DNA of 23,111 nucleotides from Fomitopsis serialis (Eukaryota; Basidiomycota; Agaricomycetes; Polyporales; Fomitopsidaceae), in the NCBI RefSeq assembly GCF_022376445.1, contig NW_025955509.1:1-23111 (forward strand). The letters run 5' to 3'. Numbering within the stretch: position 1 is the stretch's first letter; each line of letters starts with the position of its first letter. A program made the position numbers and the translations under genes. Below, in pieces: positions 10,523 to 21,009 of the stretch. The notes beneath the pieces were generated by a model. The model saw only the letters and a list, made by a program, of their open reading frames with translations. It did no database searches and was not told where the DNA came from.

Positions 10523-11964
10523 CGTCGTAGGTGAGTACAGATTGGCTTCGATGTTTGCATCTGAGTGTCGTACTTGGGTTCCCCTCAACGCGACTACATT
10601 GACATGAGAAGCAACGGCACCACCCGTGTACAACGGAGTTGGATTCCAGCACTCAGCTATCTAGTAGGAAAGGTGCTTCCATCAAATTGTGAGCTACCTG
10701 CGATCCCGTCAATTCGCATTCCATGACAGAAACGTACTGATGAAATACTGTTTTGACACCTTCACTTGATGTCCATGTGCACGCCGTGATGCTTGCTAGA
10801 ACCAGTAGAAGCGGTGCCAGAAGATTCGCCCTGACCAAACGACGAGCCATTTCTGGCTATGACTCGGATGTTCGTAAGGTGTGGCTCCGTGCCGAAGTAA
10901 CCAGCAGAACATCTAACCTTCTGGCGCAACAATGAGGGGCTCGCCTCAAAATGCCTTCGGCGCCATTTGGTATCATGTCGAAGTAGCATCCAGCGATTAG
11001 GGTAATCAGTTATGGTTCCAAGCGTTGTCAAACGCTACCTAGGGACAATTGGTCCGACCCAACTGCACTGGCAGGAGGTCGAGGTGATCGTGACGAGGTC
11101 AGAGGCGTGAGTTACTTACAGTGAGTACGTGACGCCCCGGTGACGCCACCAAGTGTCGTGCATTCGGAGTTCAAAAGGTGATTGCTGTATCGGGCCTAGA
11201 TCTTGGCTCCCTCTCTGCTCCGAGTGCCACATGCCACTGTTGACTACTTATCCTACTAAGTCGACCGATGTCAGGTAAGCTTATCCAGGTCCTGCAAGTA
11301 GGTAAGTATTAATGCGTACTTCCACTCCCTGGCCATCCGATGTCGGGGAACCCACGAAGCAACCCCATTTCCCACCACACAGTCCAAGCGCTTTGAACAT
11401 CTCAACTTGAAGTCTTACCGCCAATGCCGAAAACATGACGGACGCGGGAAGACTGATCTAAGTATCAATCAAAATGGACTGATCAGCACGTTGGATGCGA
11501 ACACCGGCTTCGGTATTGTTGACAAAACTTGGAATTCTCTTAGAGTTGATCATTTTGTGTACGATGTAAGTGATGCGTGGGTAGCGGCGAGATGTTACGG
11601 TCCGATTTGAGTACTTGAGTGCTGACCTGAACGTCGACAACGCCCGCGTCATTTGTAGTGACACCTGCTATACATAGATGCATCAAGCTTTCAAGGTGGA
11701 TGTCCGCCGAGAGTGCCGAGAGTGTTTGAGCGTATGGTCGGCGGTCGCATGAAAACTACTCGACTGTCAAAGAGATTCAATCTCGATATCCAGATCGCAC
11801 AGTGTCTCATACGGTCGTCGATGAACTAGTAGTACTAGTTTATACGTAGTACCAGAGTAGCTTTGGCGAGGTGGCATACTATGTATCTGGGTTCAAGCAG
11901 CCTCCCGTACTGATTCGGAAGTACGGTTAGTACTGACCGGTGCCAAACCGCCAAAGTAATGGAC

Positions 11965-12043
11965 CCGCTGGGGTGGACTTGTCCACGTGGACTCCGCGGA
12001 GCTGGACTGACCAAACAATGACGCCGATAACGAGCTGATTAGA
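11965..12043 (+). repeat. Dispersed repeat, copy 1 (inverted partner at 13461-13541)
   Basis: Begins CCGCTGGGGTGGACT, continues with GTCCAC and GTGGACTCC blocks, then CCAAACAA, CGATAA and GATTA. The same blocks occur in the same order on the opposite strand at 13541-13461, with small gaps. The match is strongest over the first ~35 bp and patchy afterwards. Confidence 0.6.
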
Positions 12044-12296
12044 TTCGCATTATATAGTCTACTGACTGATTGTAAACCGTTATTACTGCCCTATTGTCAC
12101 TGATCACAATGTTTCTTACTAGTAGTCTGACCAACTGTTTCGTGATATGCAGCGAAGCGCATTAAGCCGTGTACACATTTTCGCGTCGACGGGTACAAGT
12201 AGATACCGTAATGAAGTAGCCTAATGTATTTTAGTGATGTTGGTCCCAAATCAGCATGCTATGGCGTGAGTATGACTCGGATGATCCGCGAAATTG

Positions 12297-13400
12297 CTAA
12301 CAGTGAGGGCAGGCGGTAGGCTCACGGCGGGCGAGCAGGCGAGGGGGCGGGTGTGCCGGACAGGGGTGCAGGTGCTGTGCGAGCGGGCAGGTGCATGAGC
12401 GAGCGGATGGGCGAGCGTGTGCAGACCGGCAAGTGCATGGGCGAGCACGCAGACAGGCAGGGCAGTAATGGGCCATGATGGGCAGCAGCGGATGCTGCTC
12501 GTCGTGTGTGGGCACCACAAACGACCATGTGGCAGGCTGCCGGTGATGCGCTCGTGTCCTCGTACGCGTCGAGAGCGGTTGTTGGCGCGACAGACCAGGC
12601 TTGTGGGCGTGTTTGCGCACGGCGGGCACATGGCGAGCGCCTGTATGGCGGAGGCGGATGGACATCCGCCAGCGCACGCATGACGCGAGGGGTTCATTGA
12701 CCTCGCCGGTTTGTCACGGTCGCGTGGGCTGGCAGGTGGTCGCGTGGGCTGGCAAGTGGCCGAGTGGATGAGTGGGCGGGTGAGCGGGTGAGCGAAAGCA
12801 GGTGGGTGCCCAAGTGCCCGAGCATACGAGTGAGCGGGGTCGATGTAGATGGCTGCGATTGCTCGGTAAGCCCTTATGTATGTGCTGCGCGAGTGCACGT
12901 ACCAGCGTGCCTGGCAGACGTTCATCGCGGTCCTGTTCGCTGAGTTGGGTCTTGGGCATGCCGTGTCGGTATGCGGCGAGCTGGCCCTCGCCGTACCCGA
13001 ATGCGTCTGCGCGTGATATATCCCATCCACAAGCAACCGGCTCTTGCTAGCGGGTCCGCGCGCGGCATGTTGAGGCTCGTTGAGTCGTGAGGCGCATACC
13101 TGGTGAGTTTGCGCTGGCGGGCTTGTGTCGCTTGCGCACGCGCGCATCGGAGTCGTCTTCACCGCGCTCATGCGCATTGGGCATGCGCGCGAGCGGCGCT
13201 GGGGCCGTCTCCGTCGCGTTCGTCTCCGTCCGGTCGTCCTTGGTGGGCATTAATCGCTTGTCAGGGTCAGCTACCGGGTCGAGGTGACAAGCAGGGAACT
13301 CACCTGGTTTGTTGACCCTGCTGACTACAACCACCTTCCCTCCCTGCACGACCATTCTTTGCGAGCCTCCACCGATGCCCCTGGCACGTTGTTAGAGCTC
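12297..13400. repeat. GC-rich low-complexity and minisatellite-like block
   Basis: The plus strand is rich in G-runs and in variants of GAGCGAGCGG, GGGCGAGC and GGTGAGCG. A clear tandem pair of 20-bp units sits at 12721-12740 and 12741-12760 (CGCGTGGGCTGGCAGGTGGT, differing at two positions), followed by decaying GAGTGGGCGGGTGAGCGGGT copies. The near-repeat CATGAGCGAGC/CATGGGCGAGC recurs around 12390-12445. The composition keeps a 308-codon minus-strand frame open (13177-12251), whose translation is Pro/His/Ala/Arg/Thr-rich and looks like read-through of repeats, not a protein. Confidence 0.6.
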
Positions 13401-13460
13401 GTTGCATTTGTGTACGGCGCGGTCCCGGGTCTTGAGGCTACCTTGCGCCGTAAAAGGCTG

Positions 13461-13541
13461 TAATCTTATCGCCTTTGTTTGGACTCGTCACGTGCTTCGT
13501 GGAGTCCACGGGAGTCCACCGTGGACAGTCCACCCCAGCGG
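13461..13541 (-). repeat. Dispersed repeat, copy 2 (inverted relative to 11965-12043)
   Basis: Read on the minus strand from 13541: CCGCTGGGGTGGACT, GTCCACGGTGGACTCC, an extra CGTGGACTCC, then CCAAACAA, CGATAA and GATTA. This copy has one additional GTGGACTCC unit compared with copy 1. Confidence 0.6.
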
Positions 13542-13767
13542 ACGGCTTGTTCTCCAAACCGCCGGTTCTGCGATCGCGCCATCTATCAGGAAAACAGGGT
13601 CTGAACCTTGTCTCTGAGATGTCAATGGCAGATCGAAGACGATTCATCTTCCAGCAGTACATGTCTTTGCAGGAACCACCGACGTCTAGAATAATGGTTT
13701 ATTTTCCGGAAAGTAACTACTGAATTTGACGCTAGTCACCTAGCCTAGACTTCCTCCCCACGCTAGT

Positions 13768-13774
13768 TATATAA
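13768..13774 (+). promoter_or_regulatory. Candidate TATA box of the methyltransferase
   Basis: TATATAA, 57 nt upstream of the ATG at 13831, followed by a pyrimidine-rich leader (TTCTCCCCATCTTC). Position and leader composition fit a fungal core promoter. Confidence 0.5.
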
Positions 13775-13830
13775 CTGCATGACAACCGCTAGGTACGTTC
13801 TCCCCATCTTCAACACCGTCGCCTTCTTAC

Positions 13831-14858
13831 ATGGCTCCGCAGGACATGTCAACCCCTCAGAGTGATATGGGAACGGTTGTCGCTCCCATACCACACACGG
13901 AGAGAAAGTATCAGTCGTATCCTGGCAGCAACTATGTCCTACCGTCAGACGCTGCGGAGAAAGAAAGGTAAGGCGCGGCTTTCACAGTATGACACTCACC
14001 GCCATAAGCTAATGCATGTCTCTGCAGGCTCGCCCTGCAACATCGGCTGCTCCTGCACGTCCTAAACAATCGTATTATCATGCCCGATGTCACGATAGGT
14101 CCGGCCGACCATATTCTGGACAGCGGGACGGGAACTGGTGTGCCTTGTCCGATTTGTCTGTGTTCTGTAGCTAACGCCCTTTGATAGGCATATGGTTGCT
14201 GGACGCGATGAAGATCGTCCCTGAGACCACTGTCCTACATGGTCTCGACATCGAGCCTGGACTCTTCCCGCGGGAAGATCACGCCGTCGTCTCGCGCGGA
14301 AACGTACATTTCCACGTCGGTAGCTGCGCTGCAATGCCGTCCGACTGGAACGGCAAGTTCAAGCTCGTGAATCAGCGTCATATGATCGCGGCGCTGCGCA
14401 AAGAGGAGTGGGAAGGGTCTATCCAAGAGATCTTCCGGGTTCTAGAACCCGGCGGCTGGGTGCAGTTGGGCGAGGTTGGATACTGGAAGGCAGGCCCGGA
14501 GACGGAGAGATTCAACGCGATGGCGACAACCGTGGCCAAGGCGAAAGGCCTGGTCCTCGACTGTGCCGTTCAAATCCCCGACTTGCTTCGCGAGACCGGG
14601 TTCTCACGAATCAGTGTTGAGCCAACACTGATCCCGCTGGGATACACTGGAGGGGAGCTTGCTGCTGACGGTCGCAAGAACTGGATGGCAGTCTTCCGTG
14701 GTCTGAAAACTCCTATACTCAAGGCCGGGGGCTTCGGTCATGTAAGCTCGGAAGCCGACTTCGATTCGATGATGGACAAGGTGGAGAATGAGTGGCAGAA
14801 CTCATCGGACGCGGAGTTACAGAACAACGTGATCTGTGCCCAGAAACCATTGATATGA
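13831..14858 (+). CDS. SAM-dependent class I methyltransferase (LaeA/UMTA-like)
   Basis: Transfers a methyl group from S-adenosylmethionine; here most likely a tailoring enzyme for the PKS product, though LaeA-like relatives also include regulators. Exons 13831-13967, 14028-14137 and 14188-14858; introns of 60 and 50 nt (GTAAGG...CAG, GTGTGC...TAG); 305 aa ending TGA. The N-terminal block YVLPSDAAEKERLALQHRLL is typical of the fungal LaeA/UMTA-like group. Motif I, LDSGTGTGIW, has its glycines at residues 79-83. GLDIEP (101-106) supplies the acidic residue expected to bind the SAM ribose. VNQRHMIAALRKEEW (143-157) and VLEPGGWVQLGEVG (from 167) follow as in the family. Splice phases agree and no break is seen, so this is the one fully intact tailoring gene in the window. 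It is transcribed divergently from the PKS. The acceptor substrate cannot be told from the sequence. Confidence 0.93.
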
Positions 14859-17273
14859 ACGCGATCTGCAAATGACCTGTATAGTATTCCCTGATGTCCG
14901 ACGCTTGTAACAATAGTACGCCTGTCAGTTCGATGGAAACGGTGTTTCTTCGTCACGACTCACACAGTAGCGACGGTGCACACGTCTACTTGTCCGTCAT
15001 CCAGAAATCGGCCTTGCATATGAATGACGATTGCAGTAAACAGAACACACATAATAGTTTCGCGATACGGTCTGCGGCTGATCACAAGGGCCAATTGGCA
15101 ATATCAATGACTGATATCTGAATATTAAGCCTTTCTGGATGAGGACGCACATTTGATTGTATCATCCATGTGCACTGTGCATCTGGCAATGGCATGTCGC
15201 AGGCGGCGTCGTTGACTGTAGCGCGGGCGAAGTACCGCACTCACTCGTCCAACTTGAACTGTGACAGAATTGTCACGAACCGCGTTTCCTGGAACTGAAA
15301 CTAAAAGGCATGCATGAAGTGGAAGTGTACGCACCTGCGTGGCCTGAGATAGTAGGCAATGTGAGGCACATGAGCATGAACAGGTACCAGAATGGGAAAG
15401 CAGTGCGTGGAAGGTATCCGGCGCCTAGTGTGCCGCGGAAGCAAACGAAGCGAATCCGAGAACGGAGGCAAAAGGGCCCGGGTAGGAAGGAGCTCGCAAC
15501 ACCGGGAGCGGTGTTACACTCCTCCCCGATCTGAAGAAGACCATGGTCGTCGATGTACAGTAGTAGTCCCCCATTCTATGAGTTCATTCGAAGCCAGCTG
15601 CCAGGTAGTCGTCAAGAGCAACACATTCAGAGACGAGGGAACCGGTGAACCAACTGTCACTCTCGGGGACATAGCCCGGCCATCGAACAACATACTGGTA
15701 CCCGCGCCCGCAACGGCGATGGCCGAGTAATCACTCGTTCCGCCGTTCCTGCTGACCATCTTCCATTACCACTGGACCACTGACAGGGCGGAGAAGCTCA
15801 CAGCTCGGGAACAGCCTGCCATCGTCCCGGCGATAGGATCGAAGCAACGAGGAATGGAACGTGTTGAAGATGCCCAGGGACTCGGACTCTGGAAGATTAA
15901 GAGTGTAAGTAGAGGAATCCGGCGACATCGTATCCGAGTCGCGCCATGTACGTCGCGATAATCACCACGCTGCATGATATAATCACGCCGGTCTGCAATT
16001 CAAGCGAGAAGGGAAGGTCAATTGTGTATCGCTTCTTATAGACCACATAGATCACTCATCATTTCCCTTCATCCGTAGTCCATGTGTATGACCGAGATTC
16101 CGCTTGACGGGCAAACGAATAATAACATATAGTATCATCGAAGAACCCGCCGCTCGTGCAACAGTATGATGAACGGAGACTATTGACCGTTTGAACATCA
16201 GACTTTTGAGACAGATTAGAAGCACGGCCGGGAAACATGCATTCCGTCCATAGTTCCTGTAGGATATGCGGCCGGTGTGTCACGCGTCACGCCTCCCGCA
16301 AGTACGAGTGGGACAATTTAAGACGACAGATACGCACCAAGACCCAGTCCATAACTCATACACGTCGGCGCCACGGCCAAGACTGAGAAAGAGCAGTCTC
16401 CGTTCCATAATGAAACGCAGACGGGCGTCCTCAATTAGATATTGTACAAGAAGGAATCGCCGCAAGCCTGCACCACCACCTCAATTGAGTTCCTGACTTC
16501 CATCAAATTCAGCTCCACCGCTATGGGCGAATTGGATCTCGCTCCTCCTCTGCAAATGTCCTAATCTTCTCCATCCAGACGTTCGATCGGGAGATGTCAT
16601 ATGCGGACGTCAACGGAGATAGAAAAGCCTATACTGAGGTGAGGCTGGAGGAGGAGGAAGGAGGAGGATCGATCTCCAACGACACCTGTTCACAGCTGGG
16701 TGGCGGAGATTGCCGAACCCACACTTCCCAGGCTGGGGCTCTCACTGAGTCTCACGCTCAGAGTTCCGTTCGTCCTACAGCTGCTTTGACGTCTGACGGT
16801 CAACGTCCTGCTAAGTACATAGCCCATAGGCCGGCAGGCGTCTGACATTCGTCCGCCTCCACCTCGGACCTCGACAGATGTGACAGGCTTTATGTACCCT
16901 GTCATTCTAATAAGGTGTTCGGAGGCCGCAATCTCGTTCTGCAGCTACCCCGGAGCAGTATTCGTCTTACCAGACCCACCCAATACGCTCGCCTGTCCCA
17001 TATGGGTTCTGTCAACCTTTGTGGCGCCGCGCATCGTAGATGGGCCCGCATAGTTAAAGTTTGCCGAATGATCTAGACCTCATTGGCTTCAAGTTCTCTA
17101 TTTTTGCCATAGGTCAAACACTGTCCGCTCTCTAGCGTGGCCGTCGTTCCAAGATCAGTTCCCGGGCATCTTGTCGGACCTCAAGGCCTCACGGCCTCAC
17201 GACTGATAGTTGATTCCAGTGGGCTACTTGCATTCACATACGTCGACCTTCATACCGACGCGCACGTTACACC
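14859..17273. other. Intergenic region between methyltransferase and MFS gene
   Basis: Contains a minus-strand Ty3/Gypsy integrase relic (15584-15928), a purine-rich patch near 16641-16670 and a GGCCTC repeat near 17179-17200. No complete gene is recognised. Short open frames on both strands (for example 15310-15534 plus) lie in or beside the retrotransposon relic and match nothing I know. The MFS promoter should lie just left of 17274; no clear TATA box is seen there. Confidence 0.6.
15584..15928 (-). mobile_element. Relic of Ty3/Gypsy chromovirus-type integrase C-terminus with chromodomain
   Basis: The first part reads YTLNLPESESLGIFNTFHSS then LLRSYRRDDGRLFP, the post-core integrase signature seen in fungal Ty3/Gypsy polyproteins (Y-x-L-x-LP ... 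I-x-x-x-FH-x-SLLR). After SGPVVMEDGQQERRNE there is a TGA at 15733-15731. In the same frame a chromodomain follows: RRCGRGYQYVVRWPGY, VPESDSW, ending LDDYLAAGFE at about 15587 and a TGA at 15586-15584. Family members usually have Arg where the internal TGA falls, so CGA to TGA is the simplest change. Nothing upstream (RNase H, integrase core) is visible, and I found no flanking LTR. It is a dead 3' fragment of an element, unrelated in function to the cluster. Confidence 0.75.
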
Positions 17274-19833
17274 ATGGAGGCGCCTACAATGTCCAACGGC
17301 TGTCTGCAAGGAAAGGATAGCAATTCCGATGTTCCTTCAGTGAGTAATGCTTCAAACAAACACACTTGCACGAATTCGATCAGCGCATCTTGTCTTCTTG
17401 CTCAGCTTCTCCCGGGTTCATCACCAAAGTTGTCGTCGACGAGCGAGAGGAAGAACTCATTGGAACAAGACAATACGCGCATCGCAGTCCAGTTCGACCC
17501 GGATGACGCTAGCAACCCAAAGGTGATATCTCTCACCTTATGTGCAAAGATGGTCTGATCTCGCTAGTAGAACTGGAGCAGAGGAAGGCGTTGGTACATG
17601 ACCATTGTCGCTGCTTTCTTAGCCTTCAACGCGTACGTTGAATGGGCTCTCACGACTCTTGTTCGTCCTGACAAGGTTCACTGTAGCTCGCTCGCTTCCT
17701 CAGCGCCGTCCGGTATGGCAGACAGACTAATTCAGTACTTTCAGTTCTCGCAGGAACTCGCGACATTGACGATCGCTCTCTTCATATTTGGTTATTGTGT
17801 TGGACCCCTATTCTGGGGGCCGCTATCCGAACAGGTTAGAATGATATTTATTGATGGGAAGATTTCTGACGCACATTGGTGCAGTACGGGCTTCGGCCCA
17901 TATTTTTGGTCTCATTCCCGGTTTACATTGTGGGTGAGACCGCGATCAGTGGCAGTATGCTAACCCACACTCCTGCGTAGTGCTTCACGGTTGGATGCGC
18001 GCTGAGCAGAAACACGGTTTCCATCATGCTATTCAGGCTTCTAAGCGGCATGTTTGCCGCAGCCCCAATGTCAAACAGCGGGTGGGTCATCTACTTCCGT
18101 AGCTAGATGCTGACCCTCACCGTTTTGAGTCTGCTAGGGCACTCATCTCTGATATGTACGTGTATCATGTCGCCATTCGCAAAGTAACTAACCGACTTCA
18201 TGTAGATGGGACGCACAGACGCGAGGAAAGGCTCTCTCTCTGTTCATCATTGCCCCTTCATGGCTCCAGCCTGGTGAGAAATCCCTGATCGATGATCCCC
18301 TATCGACTTGGCATAGTGATGGTCTACCAGCGGGACAATTTTATCCGGTTACCTCGCACAGTCGATGCTCTCGTGGAGATGGCTCTTCTGGATCATGGCT
18401 ATCATAGCAAGTCATCCTCCTCCTCCCGGGTTTGCGCAGAGAGACTGACGTTCATGCTGCAGGCCGGCGTGTCTCTGCTCCTGATTGTATTCACGCTACC
18501 TGAAACATATGGGTGCGTATGGCCTGTTCTGCTACCTACGGTGACCTAGCGTTCTTAGACCCCGTACTAGGCCTGTCCTGCTGGTCAGAAAGGCTCGTGC
18601 GCTGCGTGCGACGACTGGTGACGACCGCTACGTGGCGCCGCTGGAACTCTCGCCCGCCATGTCGATCTCGGCTCGGGCTAGTTACACGGTCAGCATGCCG
18701 TTCAAAATGCTCGCGAGGGCGCCAACATTGATTGCGACGACGGTATACATGAGCGTAAGTGCGAAACATCGGCTCCGTTATGAGCTGGAGCTGAAATGGT
18801 CGGTGCTTGACAGTTCCTCAACGGTTGCATGTACTTGATGTTCGAAGCATTTCCCGTCGTATACATCGAGGGGCATCACTTTGGAACTGGTAAGTCTGCC
18901 ATGCTATCTATGGAGGTGTGCTAAAAGGTGTAATCTAGGTGCTGCGGGCCTCGTATGGATCCCAGTGGTGATTGGTATTGTTGTCTCCATCCTCGCGGTT
19001 CGTCTCGAGTCAGATCGTTGTATTTGACCCATTGGCTCACATTCCGCATGACTAGCACATCTTCATCTTCGAGAAACGATATGCAAATGCTCTGAGCGGC
19101 CGGGGTACAGTCGCCATGAGCCCGGAACTCCGCTTGGAGTCAGCGATATGGGGTGCTCCCCTTTTCGCGCTCTCGTTCTTCTGGTTTGGGTGCGTTCCGG
19201 GATCGCTAGCTGAGTATGGAGTACGTTGTGACTTCTCACCGTCGGGCTTGTAGGTGGACGTCAGATCCAAGTATCTCGTATTGGGCGCCGCTAATGGCCG
19301 GGCCCGTCATGGGGTTCTCAACCATATGGATATTCGTGAGTGCCATGTTTCCATGTGATCGCTGCGTCTAACATAGCTCCGGTATCGACTGGTACAGCTC
19401 GCCTTGTTCAACTACATTGTTGGTAAGAATGCCAGGAATATGTTTCCGGCCAGAGGCTGAAGACTTCTGGGACAGATGTGTATCTCTCGGTGGCCGCTTC
19501 GGCGCTGGCTGTGAACACCGTTATCCGCAGCATTGCCGGTGCAGGCTTTCCTGTGAGTGTCGCGCAACTAGCCAGAACCAATCTTTCGAAGTGTGTGCTT
19601 GAATATCATTGTTCGCAGCTCTTCGCCTCGCAGATGTATCAGGGACTGAAACCGCAGTGGGCGTCGACCGTCATCGGATGCTTCTCCGTGTTGATGGTTC
19701 CAATTCCGCTGGTTCTGCAAAGGTATCAGTTCAACTCTTGACGCAATAAGTCGGCTTCATTTTTTATCTGGCTAGGTATGGACCGACCCTGCGTCGCAAG
19801 TCCACTTTCGTGCCTGGCTATAATCGTGCGTGA
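17274..19833 (+). CDS. MFS transporter, DHA1 drug:H+ antiporter type, with a frame break in exon 7
   Basis: Twelve-helix plasma-membrane exporter, the likely efflux or self-protection pump of the cluster. Exons: 17274-17522, 17571-17632, 17687-17834, 17885-17929, 17981-18081, 18138-18155, 18206-18273, 18331-18406, 18463-18512, 18571-18754, 18814-18889, 18939-18997, 19056-19189, 19254-19335, 19398-19422, 19476-19552, 19619-19722, 19776-19833. The total, 1,616 nt, is one short of 539 codons. Start ACCATGG is a strong context. A hydrophilic N-terminus of about 80 residues precedes NWSRGRRWYMTIVAAFLAFN. Motif A spans exons 3-4 (GPLFWGPLSEQ, YGLRP). SDIWDAQTRGKAL is the loop before TM5, and TLPETYGPVLLVRKARALR the central loop. 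The C-terminus is YGPTLRRKSTFVPGYN. Intron 8 (18407-18462) is GC-AG. Exon 7 ends one nucleotide out of phase with exon 8, so near 18257 a base appears to be missing relative to the family. Confidence 0.92.
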
Positions 19834-20982
19834 GTGTGGCAGTTCCGTTTTAGGACTATGTCGTGGAGTGGTCCGCATAGTCTGAATGTTACTTTGCTTG
19901 TTTCGTTATCGACAGTATCTTTTTTTCTCTGTTCTCTGATATACGTGAATGATCTATATCCTGTGTACTTAGGCGCACAATGATATTCGAGTTGGGCACT
20001 GTGATGGGCGGCGTCTGCTTGATGACATCACTTGATAGGACCGGATCCTGAGGCCGCCATTTGGAGTTTCAAGAACCGAAAGGCCATATGTCGAATTGAT
20101 GAGTAGTTGAGGGGAAGTAGGACTGCTCAGCGCTCAGGACTCCGGGCTCGCAGGGGCTGGAACCACGTAGTAAGGCGGGCCTGGGTGACGCGTACGCCTG
20201 CAGGTATTCCGAGATCCGCTCCTGAGGCCTGATGGATGGATGATGTACTCAAACGTCCACTCTTCCCATAACCTTGCATATCACATTATCAACCTCGTGT
20301 GCTTCCTTGCATAGCGTTGAACCGGCGCCGCGACTGTACGTACCATCGGACTTTTCTTGCTAATAGTTCGAAATGACGCCCCGCGTGGGCTCAAGTGCTA
20401 GCGGATATCGCGGTGATAAGCCAGCTACCGTCCAGAGGTTGGTTATTGGTACATACTCTGACTGCGTGCACTGGCACCATCTCGGGGGTGACTGGTCCGC
20501 GGATATGAAAGTCAAGCTGTCATTCTTCTATGCGGAATGCTACGGTCCTCGACTCTGCTCGGCTCAGCGCTTCGAATTCAGCCCCGACCCTCGAACCCAA
20601 TCTTCTTCTGTGCCACAAAGTCCGAGTGATCCAATCAGGCAAGTCATGTTGCGGTATATCATGATACGGCACGTACGTACAATAATACCACGCGGTGGGC
20701 TGACGATACTTGGCGTAGACTCCTCCTTCATCACAATGGGCTAATCGACTGTTGCCAACTTGAATGTGGTCGACACGCGATCACGTAGTTGCGAATTCTG
20801 CTACGTCTGTAAACATCACGACGGAACCGTCATTGCTACCTAAGCTATAGTACGCCGGTGCCTCCAGGACTCGCACTCAAAGCGCCTTCTCTCTTGAACT
20901 TAATTTGGCTTATCAACACGTACCGGGAAGGGTGCCAGGTGCTCGGGTCTCAACATGCTCGGGGTACTACGTGGACGAACTT

Positions 20983-21009
20983 CGAAGTGTGATACACTGA
21001 TACACTTCG
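20983..21009. repeat. Small hairpin with internal tandem octamer
   Basis: CGAAGTGT at 20983-20990 is complementary to ACACTTCG at 21002-21009. The loop overlaps a tandem GATACACT repeat (20991-20998 and 20999-21006). The sequence AACTTCGAAGTGT at its left side recurs near 21663. Confidence 0.4.

Larger units (their letters stand above)
10423..13830. other. Divergent intergenic region between PKS and methyltransferase
   Basis: A 3.4-kb region separating two genes transcribed away from each other, so it carries both promoters. I find no confident gene. The PKS-proximal part has a short minus-strand frame (10850-10653) beginning MARRLVRANLLAPLLLVLA, which resembles a signal peptide but has no other support. 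A perfect 8-bp palindrome with a 1-nt loop (AACTAGTA G TACTAGTT) lies at 11824-11840. The centre is GC-rich and repetitive (about 12297-13400) and is bracketed by two inverted copies of an ~80-bp repeat. Confidence 0.6.

Noticed and set aside
10168..10560. A continuous minus-strand frame that would extend the PKS N-terminus upstream of 10422
   Set aside because: Its continuation past 10386 is the intron read through. The KS start VGISAELPSG is in another phase and joins precisely to the short first exon MSHSGKGFPVAI, so the ATG at 10422 with an intron at 10322-10386 is preferred.
10653..10850. Short minus-strand frame with a signal-peptide-like start
   Set aside because: Only 65 codons, no cleavage-site or family evidence beyond a hydrophobic start, and an overlapping alternative frame is equally open; noted only as part of the intergenic region.
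12330..12380. Possible G-quadruplex in the G-rich strand
   Set aside because: Runs of three or more Gs are present, but two of the loops are about 11 nt, so the classic pattern is not met.
12251..13177. A 308-codon open frame on the minus strand
   Set aside because: It lies in the GC-rich repeat block, is composed of Pro/His/Ala/Arg/Thr repeats reflecting the DNA repeats, overlaps open frames in other phases, and has no recognisable domain or splice logic.
20373..20744. A 123-codon plus-strand frame as a hypothetical gene
   Set aside because: No family, no promoter or intron support, and its length is within what chance gives at this base composition; mentioned only in the intergenic entry.
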